DNA of 64,000 bases from a virus. The position numbers and the translations under genes are program-made. Shown here in pieces: positions 29,401-37,882 of this stretch. Numbering within the stretch: the stretch's first letter is position 1; every line of letters starts with the position of its first letter. The stretch lies in IMG/VR virus record IMGVR_UViG_3300037963_006186, positions 1 to 64,000 of that record, one strand, 5' to 3'. The notes below the pieces were generated by a model. That model worked only from the letters and a program-made list of their open reading frames with translations, was not told the origin of the DNA and did not search any database.

Positions 29401-30853
29401 GAATCGTTGAGTTAGACATCATGGGGCCGTTGGGATCTATTGTGCGAGCTAAAGTTTTGAACTTTTGCAGATCAGGCATCTCTCCTCGTATTGAGGGGTG
29501 CAACTGGTTGTACGATAGGTTTTGTACAAGGTTCAGAACTTGAGGTTTGATTTCTTCCTCTGTAGATATTTTGTCTTTTACTTGAATGAATTTATCCAAG
29601 GCCAACCAATCCGAATCTGTTGGTTTTTGCGCACGAGAAAGAAGGTCTTGCTCTTCTTTCTTTTGGTACATCATTTCTTTTCGAACTTGCGACCGCATGG
29701 CCTTGTATTCATCGGTACGGCCAATCTCATCTTGGATTTCTCGCAGCCCCAAAAAAAACTCATCTCCAATATTGTTGACAACATTTCGAACGGTTTCGTC
29801 GCCCGCAATGAGAGGTATAAAGGCTTCGGGGCCAATTATATCTTGGCTTTCAAGCTCTTCTTCGACCTTACGAATATATTCAGACCCCTTGTTTGAAATG
29901 TCTTTCAATTCGTTTATTTTATTTTTCTCTCTCCACTCATATGATTTTTCCACACCTAAATATTCTGCCAAAGAAACGACGTTAGTAACGATCAAGTCTC
30001 TCGCTTCAGGTGAGTTTACGATTAAAAAAGAAGCCAAATCATCTGGGATACCCATCACAGTCCAAGTTCTACGAACGAGGTCCATTCCGTAATCAAGCTC
30101 GTTATAATCTTCTGGTAAAGACGCAGCGCCAGCAACGCCTATTGTAGCAGCGGTGCCGATACCTCCAGCAGCCGCTCCCCCCAGCACTCCGCCCAACAAC
30201 ACCCCACCTACGCCTCCAGGGGATCCAGCAAGCCCGCCAAACACAGCACCGGCTCCAGCAAGGTACTTTGTTGCCTCTTTGAGCGTTTCATTGTCGGGAA
30301 CAAAATATGGCCTTTCACCAACATTAGGAGGCCTTACAAGTTCGCCTTCTGTAGTAATAATTTTTTGTTCAATCAGTTCAGATTGCTTCGGCAGAGTTCC
30401 TGGGTCTGGGTCAGATGTAAATAAACCTCTCACCTGATCGATATAGCTCACGCCCTCTGCAGCTTTTTTAGATGCCTGCTCCTGCAGCTTATACGCTGGA
30501 ATAGTTCCTTCGTTACCGGACCTTTTTACCATTCTACCTATGGATGGTGAAAAAAATCCGCCTGAGTCGTAAGCCCCTGAAAAGACACCCGCTTTGTCGA
30601 GAACTGTTCCGTACTCTTTGCCTTTCTCGTAATCAGTGCCCAACATGGTCGCGAAAGTGCGTTGATTTAGCTCTTCTACTTCGGCCTCGGGATAATCTTC
30701 AGCAAGGCCACTAAAAACCATTTCGAAGTATGTATCTGCGAGTTCGTCCCGCTTTTCTAACAATACATCGGTAGGCTCATTTAAATTAAATACGTCTTCT
30801 GGGGTTGATCCTGGCGGTATAGACATGCCGTCGTTTTCGTTTTCTTCGGCCAT
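23411..30853 (-). CDS. Giant internal virion/ejection protein, 2480 aa
   Basis: The longest gene. Two Gly/Ala-rich hydrophobic segments (about residues 194-241 and 2007-2054) look like membrane-insertion helices. Near residue 2100 the stretch KLDYGRMTDIEASYLAKAFA, followed by FWTYFAQASGLF and a Pro-Asp-Arg-rich phrase, matches a domain I know from very large phage virion proteins (polyvalent proteins). No RNA polymerase, transglycosylase or peptidase motif was found. It has long coiled-coil stretches. Likely an internal core protein ejected with the DNA, as T7 gp16. It is followed in transcription by the 23332 gene and preceded by the M23 protein. Confidence 0.75.
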   Translation of the reverse strand: MAEENENDGMSIPPGSTPEDVFNLNEPTDVLLEKRDELADTYFEMVFSGLAEDYPEAEVEELNQRTFATMLGTDYEKGKEYGTVLDKAGVFSGAYDSGGFFSPSIGRMVKRSGNEGTIPAYKLQEQASKKAAEGVSYIDQVRGLFTSDPDPGTLPKQSELIEQKIITTEGELVRPPNVGERPYFVPDNETLKEATKYLAGAGAVFGGLAGSPGGVGGVLLGGVLGGAAAGGIGTAATIGVAGAASLPEDYNELDYGMDLVRRTWTVMGIPDDLASFLIVNSPEARDLIVTNVVSLAEYLGVEKSYEWREKNKINELKDISNKGSEYIRKVEEELESQDIIGPEAFIPLIAGDETVRNVVNNIGDEFFLGLREIQDEIGRTDEYKAMRSQVRKEMMYQKKEEQDLLSRAQKPTDSDWLALDKFIQVKDKISTEEEIKPQVLNLVQNLSYNQLHPSIRGEMPDLQKFKTLARTIDPNGPMMSNSTIPPNFADAVLAVHEQRSDTEIQNSINAVQLGLFKNSPGFDVIVESTMPKFETIKDWAEDTITFIDEKTGGRATRILEREGFDLTQTPVYVEGHGTLYKRAEGAEIMNWANWIMTGLTETAFHVGEKLQDLVINYGVPNEIYGESRADRAFDRGIREPGLPLLVKIDARMKSGLGGPHIAAQEIARVYGYQPGDVEYNILSTAGFLTENINVERPIFKVLGKGLRLAGNSPYAAYAGFVARGSGVGRKIAKQELLAGVVEDVNVDPVVARQKLHEEAAVRMLNKGLNPLEKMTAAETRLFRRLALQAGLDPDAIFLAFAKSTDDSIELSKEAEKIVRKFGTNTVRTFKSSKAYKTIQSNLNRMVEEGLISPNDSSLFLAQIESQAFTAASSPNTRFFNAQEVIENLEVRLDTTDGLVRLRLDEPDGDTRFTARDGVRRSAFEYDENTGKRIITLFRSGDMGDLWSANADFMVSLMGPEFSQKLIRMFDHNVDENGVRTLTSEGSTQLSDAWQYYRRTKDSPNGYVAKLIDQLWMKLHQFYSRLRKQPGVLPKQVRQFWDVEFGELPSDRRFVEGFTEKARRRRAEAIFVSSDALERATEARPKKTKQAEGAQEMNMDEQTLRAFLGQKTQTRVEIQVDPRTGERTRIPRQVYADFYYDPLEVGRKLLSLIQVQPFRKRIAGAESSLTYPFGAKNQASVGTGGKYIVPNYRVAPIVEAAKRRLTDALGSTPDQLADRLNQRNYQKSEQGYTALYDLDGISDVTDADISAFRERIKASTQMPVGTRFDEAIDELLYTTEFLILNDRERAGLKTLLQELAASPQSNDLPLALLDPDANLKILSHNEYMRVLQVAQDIEANPLNRVDRNSIHPGYTQLFIQKFSNRSVLLPMKAAFEKIAELFEVNPPRFNKKNADPALVSEWQKWTREIASIPDKLATAAEKSGLDSFLDFYKNQVDLLVPRVQLANVSALFDIVSSFSETKNKIDADALAQIRDAQRQGQPPPVSFPPVEPFDLNYIYGKLNQIQDLLDGFYGMTRAERHALNNLRTLKEKGAGVFDNNTGSIRNLSESEANIVADSIQILEIGLREKKEYVVDFAKQTFKRAIGHQQNKIDWNFTDKQIKGLYKAFYVGDIQHIKDVATTKRLGGLYEYGEVDGIIKQIIKKQSKEALEKPYGESEVMLTNVLIYMKLDEVRFGLAKRMAELGYDTSTRGLTKVREPGEAPGLDRQKYIDRIAQFINDEMQWQESVILTTEGQVLDQPLRPPPEKYGPLDSPYREHQDAKSIGAIDRDARAEASRILDSMGVKRELGQFSKVMIGDRYFLLPETMIEGLEDALSSIYTSGAASGTFGRNYGPKGTVEYSLNPDNKIPWGIQKWKDILTAAERASDLLINPRHYYRRLLIGVGGLPMVPYAVSLFVGGLSEIHLGQGARAAFATIPDFVKGPFSRALNKTTGTNVNFVAGVMARISGDGSYRPNTKPLVLRDGRILTADFVANNMEAFGFHTAFADMIADPNIHNRIEDTFKKSSVKITGAQAGAIGGLVASLLTGASGVVAGTATGAGAGLTLGWLLTRGNALDKAHRFYREAFTSIDMYQRLKVFVRELENGVDFSDAAQRTLDIKLDYGRMTDIEASYLAKAFAFWTYFAQASGLFMRSLIENPDRIVAQLKLARSTQIAATKGEDPDLMLASWDKSRIFLPFEINGTFVRLPYTSVSDTMQLLVDFIKLASSIPGTVSGDLDSPDMRESMQAIAGRGSPFLVEGIRQLVGVDPGRGFALERATNQVPALLVQLDYDIFGGALWDYLNIKFIPYDDMKKDWGFDANTGRRVNPNNLEMPARGIYIAQNPYTYSMLMNFLQTPVTGRMGRVLEALDRSNIGFTEALVKASDLYFQADREKPLLANIPFATSPGFVKERRRSYMRRPVNFGPDNLDTATGRIFMRADEQYVAPDGSSYTLEYDQYQPLEILKAFGFGYLTPRTYEEQVNRKLREQIRYLNDRVKKQPQK

Positions 30854-30865
30854 TTTAAACCCATT

Positions 30866-33800
30866 TTAGAATGTTGATTTTAATAAAAGATCATCGCTCA
30901 GGCTATATTTTTCAAAAACATCTGGCAACGCTTTCATAGGGTCCATCGGTTGAAACTTACCATTAGACATAGTTCCAATTTCGAAATGCAGGTGTGGGCC
31001 TGTTGAGCGTCCGCTGGATCCAGCAAACATTATTACGTCACCTGCTTTTACTTTTGTCCCTATGTTTATTTTTTGAGGGATTGATTCACCGTGATAGTAT
31101 TTTGATATTCTGCCATCGTCGTGCATTATCTCAACAAATCTACCACGACTATCGACAGAATCTTTTTGAACCATAATTACGGTGCCGTCCATAACAGACA
31201 TAACCTCAGTGTTGTCGTCTGCTTTTCTTGCACGCAAGTCTATCCCCTGGTGATCTCCTCCTCTTGATTCATACACGTCAGTGATCACCAAACGACCCTC
31301 TCTGTCCGGTCTTGTGGGCGGCACAGCGTAAGGCTCCATTAAGTCTTGTTCTGCACCCTCCGCCATGATGTTGATAAGTTCGTCCTGGCTTTTTGGAGCA
31401 TTGGGGTTGCCATTCTCTCCGGTGTTGACATTCTCTACGGTTTTGGGTTTTCTCAAATCAACAGGAGTATTTGATCCACCGGCGCGCTTAAATCCACCAG
31501 CCGTCGATACATCTGGCTCTATTGACTCTGTAGCGGTTCGTTTTTGCAAAACGCTATTTTCTACCCGTCTAGCCAATTCGTCAGGTAAGTCTAAGTTGCT
31601 TTGTAATATTTTTAGCCTTGCAGTTACATCGTCGCTAAATTGAACTTTACCTCCGCTTAGCTCTGCTCTTGCGTCTGTAACATCAAAAATATTATTCAAC
31701 GCCTGGGTATAGATTTGAATATTTCTGCCCATTCTCTCATCTGAAATATTAGAAGGGGGTTGCGGAGGCGGTGCTGCAGCAACTTTCGGAGGCGGTGCTG
31801 CACGGCGTTTCGGGGGCGGTGGTGCTGTAGCAACTTTCGGAGGCGGTGCTACAGGGGGTTCCGAAGTTGTCTCGTCTTCAAGACTTGCAACCACTTGTGG
31901 TGGTCTCTTTGTACGAGATTGAGCAGTAGCTGCTGGTGTACCAGACAACGTTTTTCCAATATTTTCTCCAGCGTTTGGATCGAATCTGGTAGCGATAGAT
32001 GTACCTAAAAAATCTTTATAATCTGACGGTAAATCAGGAGGCGGTTCGCCTCTTGTCCCTATTCGATTTGTAGCTACTAGAGTGCCCTTTGGGGTTGTTT
32101 CGGCTGGAGACCCTGTTGGGGCTGGGTCTGTTTTGATTTCCAAATCATAACGACCATATCTCTTATCAAAATCGTAACCACTTGGGCTTTCAGTTCGTTC
32201 AATATTCAAAGAGGCCAATTTCGCCTGATTAAGAATATCATTTATTGTGTCCTCAAGATTGTCGGATTCACTTTGCACCAAAAGCTGGGATCCAGAAAAA
32301 CCTAAAACTCGTTCCCGAATATTGTCGGCATCTTTTTCGCTCCGAACGTTATCTTCTCCCAACGAATCTGGGTGACTCAGAAAGTTCATAAGCTCAATGT
32401 TTTTAGCCAACAAATCAGGATCTTCTAAATTTATGTCCTGAACATACTCAGACACACGTCTACCATCAAATCCGATTCGTCCTTTGGTTGCGAGCAACAG
32501 GTTTTTTAGCCTCTGTTTTCTAATGGCTGGAAAATTGGTTTTGGCGGCGTTTTCGGTTTCTTTTATCGCGACCAATCCTAGAATAAAATCTTTTGGGAAT
32601 TTTCGACGAACCTCTTCCGGCAAACTATTAAAGCTTTCGACTAATTCAATAGGGTCTATTTTAGATTCATTGTTTGATGCTTGCTCAAACCTTCTTACTA
32701 TGGCCCTTATTACAGGCACTCCAGGGTTACCGAAAGATTCAGCAGGCTTACCGGGGGTGAGTCCACTTGCCGCTATTTGTCTACCCAGACCTATATCATC
32801 CAGGTCATCTTCCTCTTCATTCGCTAACTCGAGATCAAGTCTGTTTTGTTTAAACTCAATGTCAGGATCTGCCTGGGATTCATCTACTACAATTTGATCC
32901 GCAGCAGGTGAAAACTGAATGTCTGATGCCTGTTCTTTACGCTCTGGCATCTCAGGAATAAAATCAGCAAAAGACCCCGTGAAACCTATTGCTCCACGAA
33001 ACCCCGGTGAGGGATAGATTGGGTGATTGAGCAAAGCCAACATCGATTGACTTGTTCGCTCTGGCAATGATCTCAGGAGTAATTTTTGTTGTTCTTCGAC
33101 CTTTTTCAGCTCACCTTTAATGGCTTCAATACGTTTTGTGTCAGCATCACTTAAGGTTGTTGTTGCAGAAACCCCACCATACAACTCGGGGAAAGCTTTT
33201 TGTTCAGCAATTTGAAAAAGTTTATCTTCCTTTGTTGCTTTGGGCCGCGCTTTTGTTTTTGGTAACAACAAGCCTAAACGGTCTGCATCAGAAGGAATCG
33301 TTTTTACTTGATCAGTGGTGTAAGGGTAAAAATATGATATAAATTCATCTATGTTATAATCGTCAGTTATTTGTTGAGACTGATCTGGAAAAAACTCTCT
33401 AGCTTTTTCAACAAACCTGTTTTGTATTTTATTTAAAATATTTGATTTTAAATTATCACTAATTTCAGTATTATCATTTATCTCATCAATAAAGTTTTTA
33501 TATGCAAAAAATAAACCAGAATCTGTTGGCGCTTTTTTAGCTGTTTTTCCTAAAAAATTAAGATTAGCAAGATTGCTGTCCATTTTTTTTACAAACTGTT
33601 CAGCTCTTCCTTCTTCTGAAATTTGTTTGTTTCTTAAGTTTGCAAAAGCACCGGTCATATCCTCAGTAACATTCGCTGCAGAATTTCTTGTCTTATTGTT
33701 TTTGGTTAGCAATAGTGTCAAATCAGAGGTTAATTTTTCGTTCCAGTTATCTAATTTTGTTTTATTTTTTTGTTTCTCACTGCGAAGCCGCATGTACGCT

Positions 33801-34009
33801 CTTTTGTCTGCCTCAGAGCCCGTAGATGATCTACCATAGGATCTCGATTGAGCAGAAATCAACAACCTTTGTAGCGTTCTTTTTTCACTGTCCAAGGCAT
33901 TAAAACGAGTCATTGCCTCTCTATATCTGGCCTCACTTTGACTATAAGAAGCTTGTGCGGTTCCTCGAGAGAGTTCGCTAATTTTTGTATATGCATCTCG
34001 GCCAGACAT
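30866..34009 (-). CDS. Virion protein with C-terminal M23 peptidase, 1047 aa
   Basis: The first 150 residues are a charged coiled coil; the middle is low-complexity Pro/Ala (APPPKVATAPPPPKRRAAPP). The C-terminal 130 residues form an M23/lysostaphin-type metallopeptidase: His and Asp in DHQGIDLRA (about 920), a conserved KYYHGESI strand and the metal-binding HLHFEIG (about 1005). The active-site triad His-Asp-HxH is complete. It should cut peptide cross-bridges of peptidoglycan during DNA entry; no signal peptide, so it acts from the particle. It lies beside other internal virion genes. Confidence 0.82.
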   Translation of the reverse strand: MSGRDAYTKISELSRGTAQASYSQSEARYREAMTRFNALDSEKRTLQRLLISAQSRSYGRSSTGSEADKRAYMRLRSEKQKNKTKLDNWNEKLTSDLTLLLTKNNKTRNSAANVTEDMTGAFANLRNKQISEEGRAEQFVKKMDSNLANLNFLGKTAKKAPTDSGLFFAYKNFIDEINDNTEISDNLKSNILNKIQNRFVEKAREFFPDQSQQITDDYNIDEFISYFYPYTTDQVKTIPSDADRLGLLLPKTKARPKATKEDKLFQIAEQKAFPELYGGVSATTTLSDADTKRIEAIKGELKKVEEQQKLLLRSLPERTSQSMLALLNHPIYPSPGFRGAIGFTGSFADFIPEMPERKEQASDIQFSPAADQIVVDESQADPDIEFKQNRLDLELANEEEDDLDDIGLGRQIAASGLTPGKPAESFGNPGVPVIRAIVRRFEQASNNESKIDPIELVESFNSLPEEVRRKFPKDFILGLVAIKETENAAKTNFPAIRKQRLKNLLLATKGRIGFDGRRVSEYVQDINLEDPDLLAKNIELMNFLSHPDSLGEDNVRSEKDADNIRERVLGFSGSQLLVQSESDNLEDTINDILNQAKLASLNIERTESPSGYDFDKRYGRYDLEIKTDPAPTGSPAETTPKGTLVATNRIGTRGEPPPDLPSDYKDFLGTSIATRFDPNAGENIGKTLSGTPAATAQSRTKRPPQVVASLEDETTSEPPVAPPPKVATAPPPPKRRAAPPPKVAAAPPPQPPSNISDERMGRNIQIYTQALNNIFDVTDARAELSGGKVQFSDDVTARLKILQSNLDLPDELARRVENSVLQKRTATESIEPDVSTAGGFKRAGGSNTPVDLRKPKTVENVNTGENGNPNAPKSQDELINIMAEGAEQDLMEPYAVPPTRPDREGRLVITDVYESRGGDHQGIDLRARKADDNTEVMSVMDGTVIMVQKDSVDSRGRFVEIMHDDGRISKYYHGESIPQKINIGTKVKAGDVIMFAGSSGRSTGPHLHFEIGTMSNGKFQPMDPMKALPDVFEKYSLSDDLLLKSTF

Positions 34010-34018
34010 TATAAACCT

Positions 34019-34564
34019 CTATTTGCTTAGATAAAAAACAAGTAACTTGTCGCCACTTGTAGCGGTGCCGCCAGTGTTAGATATTGTATCTGCTTTTTTA
34101 ATTGAAAACTCAGATGTCAGGTCAGTTAACAGGCCAGAAGTGCCATTTTGTTCAAAAACACATATGAGTTCATCAATTGGTTTGATGCCTGAGACTGTAT
34201 GATTCCCAGCACTGCCACCATTTATTAAAGACGCTTTGATCGCGTTTGTGATTTTTGATCCCGTTATTGAATTGTCTGCAATCATTTCAGAACTGACAAA
34301 GCCGGGAGAAAAAAGACTTCTCAGTCCGCTTTTCACAGAAAAAACAGCGTCCGGTATTACTGACCTTAAAAACGAAGCAGAAAACGATTCTGCGGCAAAA
34401 ATTCTTTGGATGAACGTTTCTGTGAATGAAGAATCGTTGATTTCGTTAATATTTAAACGGCTTTCTACCTGGATTCGTCTGGTTTGTCGTTCAACTTTAG
34501 CGGGCTCTGGCCTTAGCCTGGGAACATAACGACCATTTTTCCATGGCATTTTATTAGATTTCAT
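34019..34564 (-). CDS. Unknown virion-type protein, 181 aa
   Basis: Not recognised. Start at ATG 34564 (a later ATG 34549 is possible; neither has an SD). The first 40 residues are basic (MPWKNGRYVPRLRPEPAKVE); the centre carries NINEINDSSFTETFIQRIFA, a pattern like the N-terminal motifs of the three genes between 35901 and 39000. The second half is beta-like. It overlaps the 34554 gene by 11 bases. Confidence 0.6.
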   Translation of the reverse strand: MKSNKMPWKNGRYVPRLRPEPAKVERQTRRIQVESRLNINEINDSSFTETFIQRIFAAESFSASFLRSVIPDAVFSVKSGLRSLFSPGFVSSEMIADNSITGSKITNAIKASLINGGSAGNHTVSGIKPIDELICVFEQNGTSGLLTDLTSEFSIKKADTISNTGGTATSGDKLLVFYLSK

Positions 34565-35441
34565 CCAAAGGTGGAGTACGAATTACATCCAAAGGCTTAA
34601 CACCAATCTTTGGTGAAAATGGTGTTGTTGGTTGGGCAGCACCAGTAAGTTGAGCGAGTTCGGACCCAAAAGTTTGTGATGGCATCCCCAGTTGTTGAGC
34701 CCTTTTTCTGGCCTGTTGTTCTTTGAATGCGTTTAAACTTTTGGCTCGCTTTTGGGCTTTTTCGATTGCCGAAGCAACCCTTTCTTCCCCTCTGCCTGTT
34801 TTTTCAAATCTCTCAGACAAGCGTCTTGCTCGCTTTGTGGACCTCAACGCTTTGTCTTCGAGCTTTCTTTCTGTCGTCTTGGGCTGTATAAAGCTTGCTA
34901 CGCCTTCCGCTGCAGTGAAAGCAATATCGAATGGCTTTCTCGCTGCTAATATTTTTTTCTCTGACTCAGCCTGTTGTTTAGCTCTTTCAATCTCAAATTT
35001 TGTAGGCAATAACTCGGCAGTTCTCATCGCATCGGTCTTCATTGCTTCTGTTAATCCCTCGGTTCGAGGTTGCTCTACAGACTGTTCATAAGCCCGTTGT
35101 ACGTTTTGCAGTAATTGAGCAGCATCTTCTGGACTTTGAACAGTTGCAGCCAGTGTGCGACCAGTGTCAGTAACAGCCTGTGATGCACCAAAATTTTGAG
35201 ATGGCAACTCAATCTTTTTATCCATTGCTTGTGATATTTGAGACAACTGGTCTTTACTTAAGTTTACAGTGTCTGTCAGTTGTTGCTCTTTAGCTGAATA
35301 ATCTGACAAAACATTAAAAAATTCCTTACCAAGACCAAGGAGGCTTTTGCCTAAAAACATAGCCTCTTGACCCCTTTGGCCCCGTTTCTCTGCGTCAAAT
35401 GATTCAAATAGCGCTTGATCGTCTGGGTTAGTAATAGACAT
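34554..35441 (-). CDS. Helical basic virion-type protein, 295 aa
   Basis: Not recognised. Almost wholly helical, rich in Gln, Ala, Lys and Arg, with a strongly basic block (RSTKRARRLSERFEKTGRGE) near residue 205. It begins MSITNPDDQALFESFDAEKR. Position between the small Gly-rich protein and the M23 protein suggests an internal core protein similar in role to T7 gp14/gp15. Confidence 0.65.
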   Translation of the reverse strand: MSITNPDDQALFESFDAEKRGQRGQEAMFLGKSLLGLGKEFFNVLSDYSAKEQQLTDTVNLSKDQLSQISQAMDKKIELPSQNFGASQAVTDTGRTLAATVQSPEDAAQLLQNVQRAYEQSVEQPRTEGLTEAMKTDAMRTAELLPTKFEIERAKQQAESEKKILAARKPFDIAFTAAEGVASFIQPKTTERKLEDKALRSTKRARRLSERFEKTGRGEERVASAIEKAQKRAKSLNAFKEQQARKRAQQLGMPSQTFGSELAQLTGAAQPTTPFSPKIGVKPLDVIRTPPLDEI

Positions 35442-35450
35442 TTTAAACTC

Positions 35451-35879
35451 CTATAGAAACGTTTTTCTGCCGTACGTAACGGCTAAGTAGTTGTCGTACG
35501 GCGTTCCTGGTCCTGCTGCCATAGCTCCACTGAGGAGAGTGTCGTCTATAGCGACCATGGGTGGAGGCAGGTCTCCTTGGTCTTTAGCTGCTCTTGCGGC
35601 TATTCTTTTGTTTTCAGCAAGTTCTCTTCTTTGCGCCTTGTCTACGGCGGCTTGCGCATTTTTCGCTTCTACTTCCTGTTTTTTACGGAGCTTTTCAGCT
35701 TCTTTTTCTGCATCTTTTTGAGCTTTTTGTTGAGCTTTGGCTCCAAAAAAGCCCGCAGCCCCACCAGCTATACCTCCAATCAGGGCTGTTATTGGCGCGG
35801 CAGGGCCACCAACCGCAGCGCCAATCCCCGCTCCAGCGGCAGCACCACTTACTGTGCCTCCAACTACTTCAGTATCCAT
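35451..35879 (-). CDS. Gly-rich membrane-type virion protein, 142 aa
   Basis: N-terminal half is Gly/Ala-rich and hydrophobic (AAAGAGIGAAVGGPAAPITA, then LIGGIAGGAAGFFG, residues about 13-48), followed by a Lys/Glu/Gln coiled coil (KAQQKAQKDAEKEAEKLRKK). This is the common layout of small podovirus internal proteins (T7 gp14-like) that insert into the membrane at DNA ejection. Homology not provable by eye. Confidence 0.7.
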   Translation of the reverse strand: MDTEVVGGTVSGAAAGAGIGAAVGGPAAPITALIGGIAGGAAGFFGAKAQQKAQKDAEKEAEKLRKKQEVEAKNAQAAVDKAQRRELAENKRIAARAAKDQGDLPPPMVAIDDTLLSGAMAAGPGTPYDNYLAVTYGRKTFL

Positions 35880-35900
35880 GAAAACCTCATATTTATCATA

Positions 35901-36719
35901 TCACTTGTGGTGGCAATCAACTATGAAGTTGCGCTCATCAAACACGACATGTCTAACATTTACGTCGTCTTCACCCTTCAGCCTGTAACAAAAACGGTAA
36001 GAAATTTTATTTTCTCCAACATTTAAATCTATAAGTCGAGCAAAAGAGTGTTGTTGTCGTCTAAAATTATATGCTTGTTGGCCTCGAGAGTATATTCTTC
36101 TCCGGGTCTGCTCGACAGGCTCACCATTCAAGAAAAGCATAGTTTCGCCTATTACTCTGCCAGTTAACAGCACCCTGGTCTGCGCAGCGTATTGACGATC
36201 ATGGAACCAAACTGAATTATCTCTCTCGTTATATCCAAAATCATCAAACTTCATTCTTCGAACATTTTGAAAGCCGTCAGCGCCTTCTTGGTCCATTACA
36301 TAAAAACTGCCAATGACATGAGCAGTAGCATTTGAACGCTCATTAAAAACGGTTGCAGACATTCCCTCTATCGGCTGCCAAGCAGTTGTTTTCTTTTTTG
36401 CTGCTTCATGGCTATACGATCCAGGTAAATTTACGCTGCCGGAAGATTCGTGTCGATAATACCGATCAAGCATGTTTCCGCGTCTAGACCGATAAGTGGT
36501 GTTCGAGGACACCGCCTCAATTCGAGGGTTTGGTGATCCGTAAAATTCAGGTTTTTCGATGTGCTCAGATGTAATAAATTCTCTTTCCTCGAAATCTTCT
36601 TCTGGATCAATGCCGCCATTAACGAATCTTTGAAGCTCCTCGAATCGCTTTCTAAACTCGGAAGCATCAACAAATTCACCCGGTGAAACATCTTTAAAAA
36701 TGGTTGGATCTATTGGCAT
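35901..36719 (-). CDS. Virion appendage protein, family member 3, 272 aa
   Basis: Starts MPIDPTIFKDVSPGEFVDAS then EFRKRFEELQRFVNGGIDPE; a short N-terminal alpha motif followed by beta domains. The N-terminal scheme (pro/asp-rich lead, then an aliphatic-Asn/Phe helix and Asn-Gly-x-Ile) recurs in the next two genes. The C-terminus ends in YRLKGEDDVNVRHVVFDERN. Likely a tail-appendage or neck protein. Follows its neighbour with 2 bases between. Confidence 0.65.
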   Translation of the reverse strand: MPIDPTIFKDVSPGEFVDASEFRKRFEELQRFVNGGIDPEEDFEEREFITSEHIEKPEFYGSPNPRIEAVSSNTTYRSRRGNMLDRYYRHESSGSVNLPGSYSHEAAKKKTTAWQPIEGMSATVFNERSNATAHVIGSFYVMDQEGADGFQNVRRMKFDDFGYNERDNSVWFHDRQYAAQTRVLLTGRVIGETMLFLNGEPVEQTRRRIYSRGQQAYNFRRQQHSFARLIDLNVGENKISYRFCYRLKGEDDVNVRHVVFDERNFIVDCHHK

Positions 36720-36721
36720 GT

Positions 36722-37882
36722 CTACCTTTTTATTTGATATCCATTGAGATTGAAGTCGGTCAAAGAAAAATCTATAAATTTAGGTGGTAGACACCCACCT
36801 GCCCACTCTGCCCTTGTGCCTTTTTGTTCTGTTCCAGAAAATCCTGAATCAAAACCCCACGCCTGACACCAAACAGCGTATTGCACAGATTTAAAACCAT
36901 GAACATCATGAGATGCTTCAGATCGAGTAAATTCATGAAAAAAAGCAGTTGTGTATGAAACATCATTGATCATAGAAAGGGTCTCTTTGCGATCATATCG
37001 AGTTTCGATATCTACCTCACCAAACAGGGTTGTGTTGTCTCTATATGGGAAAGGGTTCGTGTAAAGCTTCTCTCCTTCGTATGCAGGTGGAGGGGGCGGT
37101 GGTCCATAAGTGCTTCCTTCAATCATAGAGCCCGTGTGTCCCTTGTGAAGGGTGTTTAGCGTATTGATGGCGTTAGCGTCATCTGTTTCAACAAATGGTT
37201 CCTCTAAGAACACCCTAAATGCACCAGCATTAAAACCCAATTCGAATGTGGTTGATGAACCACTCGAGTCACTAGGAACTTTATCACTAAACGCTAATTT
37301 AAATTCTTGAAGGGTAGATGGAATCGCTTTCCACCCAGTCGACAAATCGGCGTTATTGGGATCAGGTTCAAACTCAAAATTGTATCGATAAGCTAAAAAA
37401 ACTCTAATACATGGGTTGTTGCCGCCCCAAAAAGTTCGAGCACCAACATCGGGCACTCTAATTCGACAGCTAGCTCTTAAGAAAATACCGAATTTATCTC
37501 CGCTTTTTTCATCGTAATGAGATGGATTTTCTATATTACTAAAACCAAAGTCAGAAGACCAAGCGTCATCAGTTGTTGAAAAGCTCGTGCCAAAAACAAT
37601 GCTATTTTTTTCGGGCCAATGCACCTTAGTTGGTACCTCAAAAATTGATTCGTAGGGTCTCCTAATATCAGTACCGGGTGTAGGAACAGTTATGTTCGAA
37701 TATCTAATGCTTGCTGTTTTTCCGAAAACAGAGTTTTCTTTTATATGTAAATTGTTTATTGCCTCTTCAGATAAATTTTCTTCATTTATTTTTAAAGATC
37801 TAAATGAATTTTGCATTTCATTAAAGCTTTCACTTGTGATTTCATCACCAGATTTAAATTCATTTATTTTTAATGTGGACAT
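36722..37882 (-). CDS. Virion appendage protein, family member 2, 386 aa
   Basis: The start is ATG 37882 (MSTLKINEFKSGDEITSESF), which overlaps the upstream TAA and has a good SD AGGAAAG; a longer frame to 37930 overlaps the neighbour. Residues about 1-40 (SGDEITSESFNEMQNSFRSL) follow the shared N-terminal scheme. The rest is beta-rich with a Pro-Gly loop (STYGPPPPPPAYEGE) near residue 270. Function by position: tail appendage, possibly attached to the tube proteins. Confidence 0.65.
   Translation of the reverse strand: MSTLKINEFKSGDEITSESFNEMQNSFRSLKINEENLSEEAINNLHIKENSVFGKTASIRYSNITVPTPGTDIRRPYESIFEVPTKVHWPEKNSIVFGTSFSTTDDAWSSDFGFSNIENPSHYDEKSGDKFGIFLRASCRIRVPDVGARTFWGGNNPCIRVFLAYRYNFEFEPDPNNADLSTGWKAIPSTLQEFKLAFSDKVPSDSSGSSTTFELGFNAGAFRVFLEEPFVETDDANAINTLNTLHKGHTGSMIEGSTYGPPPPPPAYEGEKLYTNPFPYRDNTTLFGEVDIETRYDRKETLSMINDVSYTTAFFHEFTRSEASHDVHGFKSVQYAVWCQAWGFDSGFSGTEQKGTRAEWAGGCLPPKFIDFSLTDFNLNGYQIKR

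Noticed and set aside
30153-30437. + strand ORF antisense to the 2480-aa gene
   Set aside because: Pro-rich mirror of the Gly/Ala-rich membrane segment on the other strand.
23411-30853. Virion RNA polymerase of N4 type
   Set aside because: Size fits loosely but none of the T7-like polymerase catalytic motifs was visible.
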